DNA of 33,848 bases, taken from the NCBI GenBank assembly GCA_000335735.1, contig AMYY01000029.1, positions 1-33,848 of the forward strand, given 5' to 3'. Every line of letters begins with the position of its first letter. Positions within the stretch are counted from its first letter, which is position 1. Shown here one piece after another: positions 1 through 7,008 of the stretch. Origin of the DNA: an alpha proteobacterium L41A (GTDB lineage: Bacteria; Pseudomonadota; Alphaproteobacteria; Caulobacterales; Caulobacteraceae). The position numbers and the translations under genes were made by a program. A model generated the notes under the pieces. It was not told the origin of the DNA. It saw only the letters and a program-made list of their open reading frames with translations, and did no database searches.

Positions 1-72
1 GAGCCCCGCACCGTATGTAAGACGCGGTAGAGGTCTGTTGCGTATCCGCCCCCTCCACCACTTCGTGGTCCC

Positions 73-100
73 CCTCCCCCGTGAACGGGGGAGGATTTTT
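73..100 (+). terminator. Rho-independent terminator-like hairpin at left edge
   Basis: A perfect 9-bp stem (73-81 with 86-94, sequence CCTCCCCCG/CGGGGGAGG) closes a TGAA loop and is followed by ATTTTT, the layout of an intrinsic terminator for a plus-strand gene ending left of the window. The T-run overlaps the stop codon of the minus-strand hydrolase. A smaller ACCAC/GTGGT hairpin lies just upstream (57-69). The C-rich double-hairpin arrangement also resembles dispersed intergenic repeats of Caulobacteraceae, so it may be a repeat that doubles as a terminator. Nothing else is recognisable in bases 1-72. Confidence 0.6.
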
Positions 101-839
101 AGCCCCGCATCGCCTCGACCGCCGCGACCAGTCGGTCGAGGTCCGCCAGCGTCGAAAGCCGGTGATCGCCGCCCTCGATTAGGTCCAGGCGCACGTCGCC
201 GCCTGTCAGCCGCTCGACCAGTTCGACCTGATGGCGCCACGGCACGACGTCGTCTGCGCGGCCTTGCAGGACATGAACGGGCGCCGTGATGTCGATCACG
301 CCGTCCAGCAGCAGCCACTTGCGCGCTTCCTCGAACATGCGGCGCGTCAGGACATATTCGCCCAGACCCTCCTCGACGATCAGGGTTTCGCCCTCGCGCA
401 GGATGGCCTGACGCTCGTGGTCCGCCAGGCCGGGCCACATCAGCCGTTCGGTGAAGTCCTGGGCCGGATTGACCAGAACCAGGCCCTTGATCCGGTCCGG
501 CTGGGCCAGGGTCGCCAGCAGTGAGACCCAGCCGCCCATCGAGGAACCCACCGGAATGACCGGGCCGGACAGGCTGTCGATCAGGGCGACGGCGTCCTCG
601 CGCCAGCGGCCGATGGTGGCCTGTCTCCAGTCGCCGGAGGACTGGCCGTGGGCGAAATGGTCGTAGCGGACGAAGTTCCAGCCGCGTTCGCGCGCGGCGA
701 CGTCCAGTGCCAGGGCCTTGGTCCCCTCCATGTCCGAACGAAAGCCGCCGACCCAGATCACGGTCGGGCCATCGCCCTCGATGCGTTTGAAGGCCAGGGT
801 TTCGCCATCGGGGCGGGACAGGTGCTGGATGTCGGTCAT
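99..839 (-). CDS. alpha/beta hydrolase
   Basis: A 246-residue cytoplasmic alpha/beta-hydrolase-fold enzyme, probably an esterase or thioesterase of unknown substrate. The nucleophile elbow is GSSMGG with Ser at about residue 100. The acid is probably the first Asp of GRADDVVP (about 196), and the His lies in GGDHRLS (about 226), giving a complete triad in the usual order. An oxyanion-type VGGF segment is near residue 30. The start chosen is the ATG at 839, giving MTDIQHLSRPDGE. A longer reading to 920 would overlap the divergent glycosyltransferase gene and adds only non-conserved sequence. The size and layout recall the ABHD10-like hydrolases common in alphaproteobacteria. Substrate is not inferable. 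Confidence 0.85.
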   Translation of the reverse strand: MTDIQHLSRPDGETLAFKRIEGDGPTVIWVGGFRSDMEGTKALALDVAARERGWNFVRYDHFAHGQSSGDWRQATIGRWREDAVALIDSLSGPVIPVGSSMGGWVSLLATLAQPDRIKGLVLVNPAQDFTERLMWPGLADHERQAILREGETLIVEEGLGEYVLTRRMFEEARKWLLLDGVIDITAPVHVLQGRADDVVPWRHQVELVERLTGGDVRLDLIEGGDHRLSTLADLDRLVAAVEAMRG

Positions 840-910
840 GGCGCCGTTCTGCCCGGACTTTCCGCCGTCGTCACCCTTGACCGCGACGCGCGATGGCGAA
901 ACACAGACCC

Positions 911-1873
911 ATGTCCGCACCCCAGGTCCTGTTCGTCACCTCCAACCGCATCGGCGACTGCGTCATCTCGTCCGGCGTGATCCGCGAGATCGCGCGTCAG
1001 GTCCCGGGGGCCGAGATCACCGTCGCGTGCGGTCGGCCGCCCGCGCCCTTCTTCCGCAATGCGCCCGGCGTGGTGCGCACCATCGTGCTGGATAAGAAGA
1101 AGCTGGCCGGCCATTGGCTCGATCTGTGGAAACAGGTCGTCGGCACGCGCTGGGACCTGGTGATCGACATCCGGGGTTCGGCGCTCAGCTATCTGATCCC
1201 GGCGAAGCGGCGCATCGTCTATAACCGCTCGTGGGAGACGGGCCTGCGCAAGGTGGAGATGGTGTCGCGCCTGATGGGGTCGCCGACGCCGCTGGATCCC
1301 GAAATCTTCCTGGACGATCAGGCGCGGGCCGAGGCCGCCGCCGTGATCGATCCGCAGCTGGCGGGCGGCGCTGGTCCCGGTCGGATCATCGCCCTGGCCC
1401 CCATCGCGCACCAGCCGGGCAAGAGCTGGCCCGCCGATCGTTGGGGCGCGCTGGTCGAGAAGCTGAAGGCCGAGCCGCGCTTTGACGGCTGGCGCTTCAT
1501 GCCGGTGGGCGGACCGGGCGACCGGCCGCCCGCGACACCCGCGCTGGAGGCCGCCGGGCCGCGCGGCGTGGACTTCGTCGGCAAGGGCGACATCCTGGCC
1601 TCGGCCGCCGCCATTGATCGGGCCGATCTGTTCGTCGGCAACGACTCCGGCCTGATGCACGTCTCGGCCGCGCTGGGCCGGCCGACCCTGGGTCTGTTCG
1701 GTCCGACCGAGTGGTGGCTGTATGGGCCGTGGGGGCCCAAGACGCGCACGGCGGCGTCCAATGAGACCCGCGGCCAGTTCGCGCCGATCGAGGACCTGAC
1801 GGTGGATCACGTCTTCGATGCGGTGTTGGCGCTGCATGACGCCTACATCGGGGAAACGCCTGCGAACCCTTGA
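911..1873 (+). CDS. glycosyltransferase family 9 (ADP-heptose:LPS heptosyltransferase type)
   Basis: About 320 residues of the GT-B heptosyltransferase family (RfaF/WaaF-like), which transfers heptose from ADP-heptose to the lipopolysaccharide inner core at the cytoplasmic face of the inner membrane. The N-terminus has the family opening VLFVTSNRIGDCV. The C-terminal donor-binding region has GNDSGLMHVSAALGRPTLGLFG, followed by the GPTEWW segment. A second in-frame ATG at 893 would add six residues; 911 is preferred because family members open directly with the VLFVTS strand, but neither start has a strong Shine-Dalgarno. It diverges from the hydrolase (71 bp between starts). The infC promoter overlaps its 3' end. 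The exact sugar acceptor cannot be assigned. Confidence 0.88.
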   Translation: MSAPQVLFVTSNRIGDCVISSGVIREIARQVPGAEITVACGRPPAPFFRNAPGVVRTIVLDKKKLAGHWLDLWKQVVGTRWDLVIDIRGSALSYLIPAKRRIVYNRSWETGLRKVEMVSRLMGSPTPLDPEIFLDDQARAEAAAVIDPQLAGGAGPGRIIALAPIAHQPGKSWPADRWGALVEKLKAEPRFDGWRFMPVGGPGDRPPATPALEAAGPRGVDFVGKGDILASAAAIDRADLFVGNDSGLMHVSAALGRPTLGLFGPTEWWLYGPWGPKTRTAASNETRGQFAPIEDLTVDHVFDAVLALHDAYIGETPANP

Positions 1874-1898
1874 AAAATCGGGGCTCGCGGGGCATATT
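1870..1898 (+). promoter_or_regulatory. Putative sigma-70 promoter of infC
   Basis: TTGAAA (1870-1875) and CATATT (1893-1898) are separated by 17 bp, matching five of six and four of six positions of the sigma-70 consensus hexamers. The -35 element overlaps the TGA stop of the upstream glycosyltransferase gene. Initiation would fall near 1905, leaving an untranslated leader of about 80 nt before infC. Confidence 0.5.
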
Positions 1899-1986
1899 GC
1901 CGGCCTTGAGGGGAACGTGGCGATCGCCGCGTGCATTCGCTCATCACGACATACGCCTTCTCTGACCACATAAGGAAACGACGCCC

Positions 1987-2520
1987 ATTCGCCGTCCCAT
2001 GCAAGCGCCACCCGTGAAAGACGGGCCGCGTATGAACCAGGATATCCGCGCCCCTCGCGTTCTGCTCATCGACCAGAACGGCGAAAAACAGGGCGTCATG
2101 CCCACCTCCGCCGCTTTGGAAGCCGCCGAGGAAGCCGGGATGGACCTGGTCGAGATCGTCTCCACCTCCGAGCCGCCGGTGGCCAAGATCCTCGATTACG
2201 GCAAGCACCGTTTCCAGGAACAGAAGAAGAAGGCCGAGCAGCGCAAACGCCAGAAGGTCGTCGAGCTGAAGGAGATCAAACTCCGTCCGAACATCGACAC
2301 CCACGACTATGAGGTGAAGGCCAAGGCCATGCACCGCTTCTTCGACGAGGGCGACAAGGTCAAGGTGACCCTGCGCTTCCGCGGTCGCGAAATGGCGCAC
2401 CCCGAACTGGGCATGAAGCTGCTGAACAAGGTCCAGGCCGACTTCGACGAAATCGCCAAGGTCGAGTTCGCGCCCAAGATGGAAGGCCGCCAGATGATCA
2501 TGATCCTGGCCCCGCGCTAA
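1987..2520 (+). CDS. infC: translation initiation factor IF-3, ATT start codon
   Basis: IF-3 binds the 30S subunit, discriminates against wrong start codons and initiator tRNAs, and prevents premature 50S joining. Both domains are present: the N-terminal one with [13 protein letters not shown] and a Lys/Arg/Gln-rich linker helix, then the C-terminal domain from about residue 95 to the final MILAPR. The first ATG (1999) lies 22 nt after the only good Shine-Dalgarno (AAGGA, 1972-1976). The in-frame ATT at 1987 is 10 nt after it and restores the N-terminus (M)[14 protein letters not shown], which matches the RRP...KDGPR opening typical of alphaproteobacterial IF-3. ATT is therefore preferred, giving 177 residues. 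A non-AUG start fits the known IF-3 autoregulation by start-codon discrimination. Confidence 0.95.
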   Translation: MRRPMQAPPVKDGPRMNQDIRAPRVLLIDQNGEKQGVMPTSAALEAAEEAGMDLVEIVSTSEPPVAKILDYGKHRFQEQKKKAEQRKRQKVVELKEIKLRPNIDTHDYEVKAKAMHRFFDEGDKVKVTLRFRGREMAHPELGMKLLNKVQADFDEIAKVEFAPKMEGRQMIMILAPR

Positions 2521-2542
2521 AGCTTCTTCCTCTTATGAGTCT

Positions 2543-2571
2543 GACGCCCGCGCCTTCTGGTTGCGGGCGTC
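2543..2571 (+). terminator. Stem-loop after infC, likely terminator
   Basis: A perfect 9-bp stem GACGCCCGC (2543-2551) / GCGGGCGTC (2563-2571) with an 11-nt loop lies 22 nt past the infC stop and is followed by the short T-rich stretch ATGCGTTTG. Its GCCCGC core is very like the stronger terminator after rplT. The weak U-tract lowers confidence. If functional, infC is monocistronic here. Confidence 0.55.
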
Positions 2572-2627
2572 ATGCGTTTGAATAACAGTGTCCCCTCTGG
2601 ATCGTTCGATTCGAGGGTGGGGCTGCT

Positions 2628-4607
2628 GTGAATCTGTCAAAATCAACGCTTTGGGCTTTTGTCAGCGTGCTGGCCCTGGGCTGTGTTCCGGCCCATGCGC
2701 AGGATGTGCCCGCCGTCTCGCAGGCATCGGCCTCCGCGCCGGTGACACCCGCTGCGTTGGATTTGTATGGCCGGCTTCCGGCGTTTTCCAGCCCGCGCTT
2801 GTCGCCCGACGGCAAGAAATTGGCGCATTTGGTAACTGTCGGAACTGGGCAGGCCTTGGTCATAATCGACCTGTCAAACCTTCAAGTAATTGGCGGGCTT
2901 CGTTCGATCGAAAACAAGGTGCGTGGCCTATCGTGGGTGGGCAACGACTACCTGCTGATTTCCACATCCACCGCCGCCTCATTGCCGTTCGCTGCTGGCA
3001 AGGGCGAATACACGCAGGGCCTTATCTATACGCTTGCGACACGTTCGGTTCAGACGGTTTTCTCCCGCAATCCGGAACTGGCTCGCATCATGATCAGCGG
3101 CGCGATTATCCGTGATACGCCGACTGGCCCGGCCATCTATTCGCAAGCCTTTGATGCGCGCGATGGAACGGCTGATCTCTACCGCGTCGACCCCGCTACC
3201 AATCGCGCCACTCAGATCGCCCGGGGCCGCAATGTCGGCAACTATCTCCTAGACAGCGCCGGCGAACCGATTGCGCGCTCCACCTATTACGCCGAGACCG
3301 GCACATGGAGCGTCGATGTCAAGCGAGATGGAGGATGGCCTCGAGTCTGGTCGACGACCGCCTTGCTTGATCAGCCTTCGTTGATTGGTTTTGGCGCTTC
3401 GACAAAGTCGGTCATCGTTCAGGCCAAACTCGAAGGAGACGACGAACCCAAGTATCGCGAGCTCTCACTCGAAACCGGCCAGTGGACGGATCTCGCTTTC
3501 GACACTCAACCGGACAGCCTGATCTATCATCCCGTCACGAAGTTGTTGATCGGCACGGTCAGAACCAGCGACGAGGGACCTGTCTACGACATCACTGACC
3601 CTGCGGCGGCGCGGACTTGGCGCGCGGTCAGGACCGCGTTCAAGGATCGTCATCCGTCGATTCAGAGCTGGGCGGCGAACATGAGATCGCTGATCGTCGA
3701 GACGGACGGAAACGGCGATCCCGGCACGTACAACCTCGTGGATCTGGATCGGGGCGTCGCGGAAATCGTGGGCCAATCCTATCCCGACATCGCGGCCAAC
3801 CAGGTCGGAGAGATACGATCCGTCTCCTACATGGCGGCCGACGGCATGACGATTTCCGGATATCTGACCCTGCCGCCGGGTGTTGGGGAGCCTCGTAATC
3901 TGCCGCTCGTGGTGCTGCCGCACGGCGGCCCTGCCGCGCGCGATACCTTCGGGTTCGACTGGTGGGCGCAAGCGCTTGCCGCTCAGGGCTATGTGGTGCT
4001 GCAGCCGAATTTCCGGGGATCGGACGGCTTGGGCGAAGCTCATCTGAGCGCCGGCTACGGTCAGTGGGGTCGCAAGATGCAGACCGACCTGTCAGACGGC
4101 GTACGCTGGTTGGCGTCGCAAGGCATGATCGATCCCAAGCGGGTGTGTATCGTCGGCGCCAGCTACGGGGGGTACGCCGCCATGGCCGGTCCGACTCTGG
4201 ACACGGGCATCTACCGTTGCGCCGTGGCTGTGGCGGGCGTTTCCGACCTCAATGAGATGATCCGTTGGTCGGGAGGAGGCTCACGGGGACGCGAGAGCCC
4301 GGTAGTTCGATATTGGATGCGTTTCATGGGCGCGGAGAAGCTTGGCGATCCGGCGCTCGACGCCTTATCGCCAGCACTGATGGCTGACCGCGCCGATGCG
4401 CCGATGTTGCTGATTCACGGTCGAGATGACACGGTCGTGCCCTACGACCAGTCTGTCCGACTTTACAATGCTCTACGCAGAGCCGGAAAGCCCGTTGAAC
4501 TCGTTCCGCTCGATGACGAGGACCACTGGCTGTCGACCGCCGCCACGCGACAGCGGATGCTCGATGAAACCGTGAGATTCTTGAAGGCGAACAACCCGGT
4601 CGACTGA
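2628..4607 (+). CDS. S9 family prolyl oligopeptidase-type serine peptidase, secreted
   Basis: A 659-residue exported peptidase of the prolyl oligopeptidase / acylaminoacyl-peptidase family. A signal peptide (LSKSTLWAFVSVLALGC then PAHAQ, cleavage near residue 24) directs it to the periplasm. Residues about 45-400 form the beta-propeller that filters substrates. The C-terminal alpha/beta-hydrolase domain has GASYGGY with Ser about 512, HGRDDTVVP with Asp about 601, and EDHW with His about 633: an intact catalytic triad. Start is GTG at 2628 with a purine-rich GAGGGTGGGG upstream. The third codon positions look noticeably richer in A/T than in flanking genes, and it sits inside the usual infC-rpmI-rplT neighbourhood, so it may be a later insertion. 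The peptide substrate is unknown. Confidence 0.93.
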   Translation: MNLSKSTLWAFVSVLALGCVPAHAQDVPAVSQASASAPVTPAALDLYGRLPAFSSPRLSPDGKKLAHLVTVGTGQALVIIDLSNLQVIGGLRSIENKVRGLSWVGNDYLLISTSTAASLPFAAGKGEYTQGLIYTLATRSVQTVFSRNPELARIMISGAIIRDTPTGPAIYSQAFDARDGTADLYRVDPATNRATQIARGRNVGNYLLDSAGEPIARSTYYAETGTWSVDVKRDGGWPRVWSTTALLDQPSLIGFGASTKSVIVQAKLEGDDEPKYRELSLETGQWTDLAFDTQPDSLIYHPVTKLLIGTVRTSDEGPVYDITDPAAARTWRAVRTAFKDRHPSIQSWAANMRSLIVETDGNGDPGTYNLVDLDRGVAEIVGQSYPDIAANQVGEIRSVSYMAADGMTISGYLTLPPGVGEPRNLPLVVLPHGGPAARDTFGFDWWAQALAAQGYVVLQPNFRGSDGLGEAHLSAGYGQWGRKMQTDLSDGVRWLASQGMIDPKRVCIVGASYGGYAAMAGPTLDTGIYRCAVAVAGVSDLNEMIRWSGGGSRGRESPVVRYWMRFMGAEKLGDPALDALSPALMADRADAPMLLIHGRDDTVVPYDQSVRLYNALRRAGKPVELVPLDDEDHWLSTAATRQRMLDETVRFLKANNPVD

Positions 4608-4621
4608 TCTGCGGCCGGCCG

Positions 4622-4654
4622 CGTTCGATGATGGCGCTTCTCCGTCATCGAACG
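4622..4654. repeat. 13-bp inverted repeat upstream of the MFS gene
   Basis: CGTTCGATGATGG (4622-4634) and CCGTCATCGAACG (4642-4654) pair over 13 positions with a single T-G wobble, around a 7-nt loop CGCTTCT. It lies 15 nt after the S9 peptidase stop and 18 nt before the MFS start. There is no T-run after it, so it is either a Rho-independent terminator without a proper tail, an mRNA end-stabilising hairpin, or an operator dyad for control of the exporter. Confidence 0.6.
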
Positions 4655-4672
4655 ACGAGCTAAGGCTTCGCC

Positions 4673-5959
4673 ATGACCGCCAACACGCCGACGCCCAAGC
4701 TCAAGACACCGGCGTTGGCCGTGCTGTTCGCGACGGTCTTCATCAATCTGGTCGGGTTCGGGTTGGTGGTGCCGTTGCTGCCGTTCTTCGCCCAGAGCCT
4801 GAAGGCCGAGGCTTGGCAGATCACGCTGATGTTCTCGGCCTATTCGCTGGGTCAGTTCTTCGCCGAGCCGTTCTGGGGGCGGTTGTCGGATCGGATCGGA
4901 CGAAAGCCCGTGCTGTTGATGACCCTGATCGCCAATGCGCTGGGCTATCTGATGCTGGCCTTCGTGCCCAACATCTGGCTGGCGATCGCGGTCAGGCTGT
5001 TCACCGGCCTGGGGGCCGGCAATATCTCGACGGTTCAGGGGTATGTGGCCGATGTGACCCCGCCCGAGCAGAGGGCCGGGCGGATGGGTCTGATCGGCGC
5101 CGCGTTCGGCCTGGGCTTCATTGTCGGGCCGGGGCTGGGCGGATTGCTGACGCAGCCGCAGCTGGGACGGCTGGGCTATCAGCTGCCGATCTTCCTGGCG
5201 GCGGCGCTGGCGGCGGTCGCGGCGGTCGGCGTGGTCGTCTTCCTGCGCGAGAGCCGGGCCAAGGCCGATCCCGCCGCCCCGCGTCCGGCCTTCCTGGCGG
5301 GACTGAAGGAGGCGCGCGACAATGCCGTGGTGTCGCGCGTGCTGGTCGTGACCCTGATCTATATGGCCGGGTTTTCGGCGATGGAGAGCGTGTTCGGCCT
5401 GTGGTCCGAGAGCCGCTATCAATGGGGCGCGCGCGAGGTGGGGCTCAGCTTCATGATCGTGGGCATTGTCTCGACGCTGAACCAGGGGGTCTTCGCCGGG
5501 CGACTGGCGCGGCGCTTTGGCGAATCGCGCGTGCTGGCCACCGGCATGCTTCTGTTTGGAACCTCGCTGGTGTTGCAGGTGCTGGCCCCGGTCGCGTGGT
5601 TTCCCGCGTCGCGTCTCGAGCTGGGCGCCCTGACGATCCCGGTCGTCCAGGGCTGGATCATTCCGATTGTGATGGCGATCGGCGCGTGCGGCATGTCGCT
5701 GGCCATGCCCAATATCTCGGCCATGATCAGCCGCGCCTCGCCGCCTGATCGGCAGGGGGCCATGCTGGGTCTGAACATGGCCTCCAGCTCGGTGGCGCGC
5801 ATCTTCGGGCCGATGATCGCGGGCGCGCTGTTCTCGGGGCTGGGGCATGACTGGCCCTTCGTGATCGGGGCGCTGCTGACCCTCCCGGCGGCCCTGATGG
5901 CGATCAACGCCGGGCGCGTAATTCGCAGCGGCGAGGGCGGCGTGAAAGCCCCGGCCTGA
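4673..5959 (+). CDS. MFS transporter (DHA1/TetA-like drug:proton antiporter family)
   Basis: A 428-residue major facilitator with about 12 predicted membrane helices. MFS motif A is clear between helices 2 and 3 (GRLSDRIGRKP, residues about 69-79). Antiporter motif C-like glycines occur in helix 5 (AAFGLGFIVGPGLGG). This pattern is typical of the DHA1 group that contains TetA and other proton-driven efflux pumps in the inner membrane. AAGG at 4662-4665 is a suitably spaced Shine-Dalgarno. There is no adjacent TetR-type regulator, so the substrate cannot be named and resistance should not be assumed. A 13-bp inverted repeat immediately upstream could be a control site. Confidence 0.9.
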   Translation: MTANTPTPKLKTPALAVLFATVFINLVGFGLVVPLLPFFAQSLKAEAWQITLMFSAYSLGQFFAEPFWGRLSDRIGRKPVLLMTLIANALGYLMLAFVPNIWLAIAVRLFTGLGAGNISTVQGYVADVTPPEQRAGRMGLIGAAFGLGFIVGPGLGGLLTQPQLGRLGYQLPIFLAAALAAVAAVGVVVFLRESRAKADPAAPRPAFLAGLKEARDNAVVSRVLVVTLIYMAGFSAMESVFGLWSESRYQWGAREVGLSFMIVGIVSTLNQGVFAGRLARRFGESRVLATGMLLFGTSLVLQVLAPVAWFPASRLELGALTIPVVQGWIIPIVMAIGACGMSLAMPNISAMISRASPPDRQGAMLGLNMASSSVARIFGPMIAGALFSGLGHDWPFVIGALLTLPAALMAINAGRVIRSGEGGVKAPA

Positions 5960-5965
5960 CTCGTC

Positions 5966-5994
5966 TTGCAATGGCGGCGCTCTTCACGTAGAAG
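5966..5994 (+). promoter_or_regulatory. Putative sigma-70 promoter of rpmI-rplT
   Basis: TTGCAA (5966-5971) and TAGAAG (5989-5994) are spaced 17 bp apart and each matches four of six consensus positions. The element lies directly after the MFS stop codon. Transcription would start around 6002, so the rpmI mRNA would carry a leader of about 120 nt that includes the hairpin at 6012-6046. Confidence 0.45.
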
Positions 5995-6011
5995 CCGCGC
6001 CTTCGCGTACC

Positions 6012-6046
6012 GAACCGCCAGGCGAACAGGCATGCCTGGGCGGTTC
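6012..6046 (+). promoter_or_regulatory. Structured 5' leader hairpin of rpmI-rplT
   Basis: GAACCGCC (6012-6019) pairs perfectly with GGCGGTTC (6039-6046). The stem continues inward with AGGC (6020-6023)/GCCT (6034-6037) past one bulged G, and the loop side contains the palindrome CAGGCATGCCTG. It is followed by TTCTTAAA. In several bacteria the L35-L20 operon is autoregulated by L20 binding to its leader RNA. Whether this hairpin is such a site, an attenuator or a terminator is inference. Confidence 0.5.
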
Positions 6047-6121
6047 TTAAACTCTGAGGAAACACCGCACGACGTGCTCAAGCAGCTCGAAGAGCGGCAG
6101 CCCCTCAAAAAGGAGACTGAA

Positions 6122-6319
6122 ATGCCGAAACTGAAGACGAAGTCGGGCGCCAAGAAGCGCTTCAAATTCACGGCCACTGGCAAGGTTAAGGCCGGCGTTG
6201 CGGGCAAGCGTCACCGCTTGATCAGCCACAACTCGAAATACATCCGCCAGAACCGCGGCACCTCGGTCATGGCCGACGCCGACGCCAAGAAGATCAAATC
6301 CTACATGCCGTACGCCTAA
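6122..6319 (+). CDS. rpmI: 50S ribosomal protein L35 (bL35)
   Basis: A 65-residue, highly basic large-subunit ribosomal protein with the family start [17 protein letters not shown], the central [19 protein letters not shown] block and the short C-terminal KSYMPYA. The ATG at 6122 follows an excellent Shine-Dalgarno (AAGGAG, about 6110-6115). The reading frame is open upstream to 5966 but that part is the untranslated leader. It is co-directional with rplT 108 nt downstream, the usual L35-L20 pair. Unusually, infC is not adjacent: two unrelated genes intervene. Confidence 0.98.
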   Translation: MPKLKTKSGAKKRFKFTATGKVKAGVAGKRHRLISHNSKYIRQNRGTSVMADADAKKIKSYMPYA

Positions 6320-6427
6320 GGCGAACGACAGGCAGACGATCTTTTCGCACTGAATTTGAACCACAGTCCCTCAAGCAGCAAGCCGCCGCGCGGCGCGCGA
6401 TAGGGACTTCCCGAAGGGAAAAACATC

Positions 6428-6781
6428 ATGGCTCGCGTTAAACGTGGCGTAACCTCGCACGCCAAGCACAAGAAGGTTCTGGAGCAGGCCAAGGGCTTCT
6501 CCGGCCGCCGCAAGAATACCATCCGTACGGCCAAGGCCGCCGTCGATCGCGCCGGGCAATACGCCTATCGCGACCGTCGCGCCAAGAAGCGCAACTTCCG
6601 CGCCCTGTGGATCCAGCGCATCAACGCCGCTGCCCGTCTGGAAGGCTTCACCTACAGCCAGTTCATCAACGGCCTGAACAAGGCCGGCATCGAACTGGAC
6701 CGCAAGGTTCTGGCCGCGATCGCCGCCGACGCCACCGGCTTCAAGGCCGTCGCCGACAAGGTCCGCGCCGCCCTCGCTTAA
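6428..6781 (+). CDS. rplT: 50S ribosomal protein L20 (bL20)
   Basis: The 117-residue, standard-length L20, an early 23S rRNA-binding assembly protein. It shows the typical start MARVKRGV, the long basic N-terminal helix region ([20 protein letters not shown]), [20 protein letters not shown] and a globular C-terminal domain ending ADKVRAALA. An AAGGGA-type ribosome-binding site lies about 10 nt upstream. It is the second gene of the rpmI-rplT unit and is followed by a strong intrinsic terminator, which separates it from pheS 3 kb downstream. Confidence 0.98.
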   Translation: MARVKRGVTSHAKHKKVLEQAKGFSGRRKNTIRTAKAAVDRAGQYAYRDRRAKKRNFRALWIQRINAAARLEGFTYSQFINGLNKAGIELDRKVLAAIAADATGFKAVADKVRAALA

Positions 6782-6820
6782 GGGGGTTTGGCTTAAGCCA
6801 AGGTCGCACCGATCAGGATC

Positions 6821-6860
6821 AACGCCCGCTCCGGTTTCCGGGGCGGGCGTTCTTCGTTTT
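6821..6860 (+). terminator. Rho-independent terminator of rpmI-rplT
   Basis: AACGCCCGCTCCGG (6821-6834) and CCGGGGCGGGCGTT (6838-6851) pair over 14 bp with one T-G wobble around a TTT loop, followed by CTTCGTTTT. This is a textbook intrinsic terminator 40 nt after the rplT stop. A separate perfect 14-bp palindrome TTGGCTTAAGCCAA lies at 6788-6801, between the stop and the terminator. Confidence 0.85.
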
Positions 6861-6877
6861 GGAGCGTCGCTTTTCAG

Positions 6878-7004
6878 CGTCATTCCGGGGCTGAGCGGAG
6901 CGAGGAACCCGGAAGCCAGGGGGCTGTCGCGCGGTTGAACGCATCGGGCGCCGGAAATGATCTCCTGGGTTCCGGGGTCGTCCTGCGGACGCCCCGGCAT
7001 GACG
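6878..7004. repeat. Extragenic palindromic repeat element (CATTCCGGGGC type)
   Basis: The ends CGTCATTCCGGGGC (6878-6891) and GCCCCGGCATGACG (6991-7004) are inverted copies with one mismatch in 14. Inner segments GAACCCGG...CCAGG and CCTGGGTTCC also pair imperfectly. The whole fills the gap between the rplT terminator and the stop of the convergent histidine kinase gene. It has the look of the small palindromic elements dispersed between genes in many alphaproteobacteria; a second, different element is at 16678-16784. It has no coding content. Confidence 0.7.
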
Positions 7005-7008
7005 ATCC

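Noticed and set aside
836..2011. 391-codon antisense frame over the glycosyltransferase
   Set aside because: Shadow frame lacking any protein motif; it would also overlap the infC start region and hydrolase promoter.
4673..5959. Tetracycline resistance gene tetA
   Set aside because: The MFS family fits, but no tetR neighbour or specific TetA signature supports that substrate.
5966..6121. Upstream extension of rpmI in the same frame
   Set aside because: L35 is about 65 residues and a strong AAGGAG precedes the internal ATG at 6122; the extension covers the promoter and leader hairpin.
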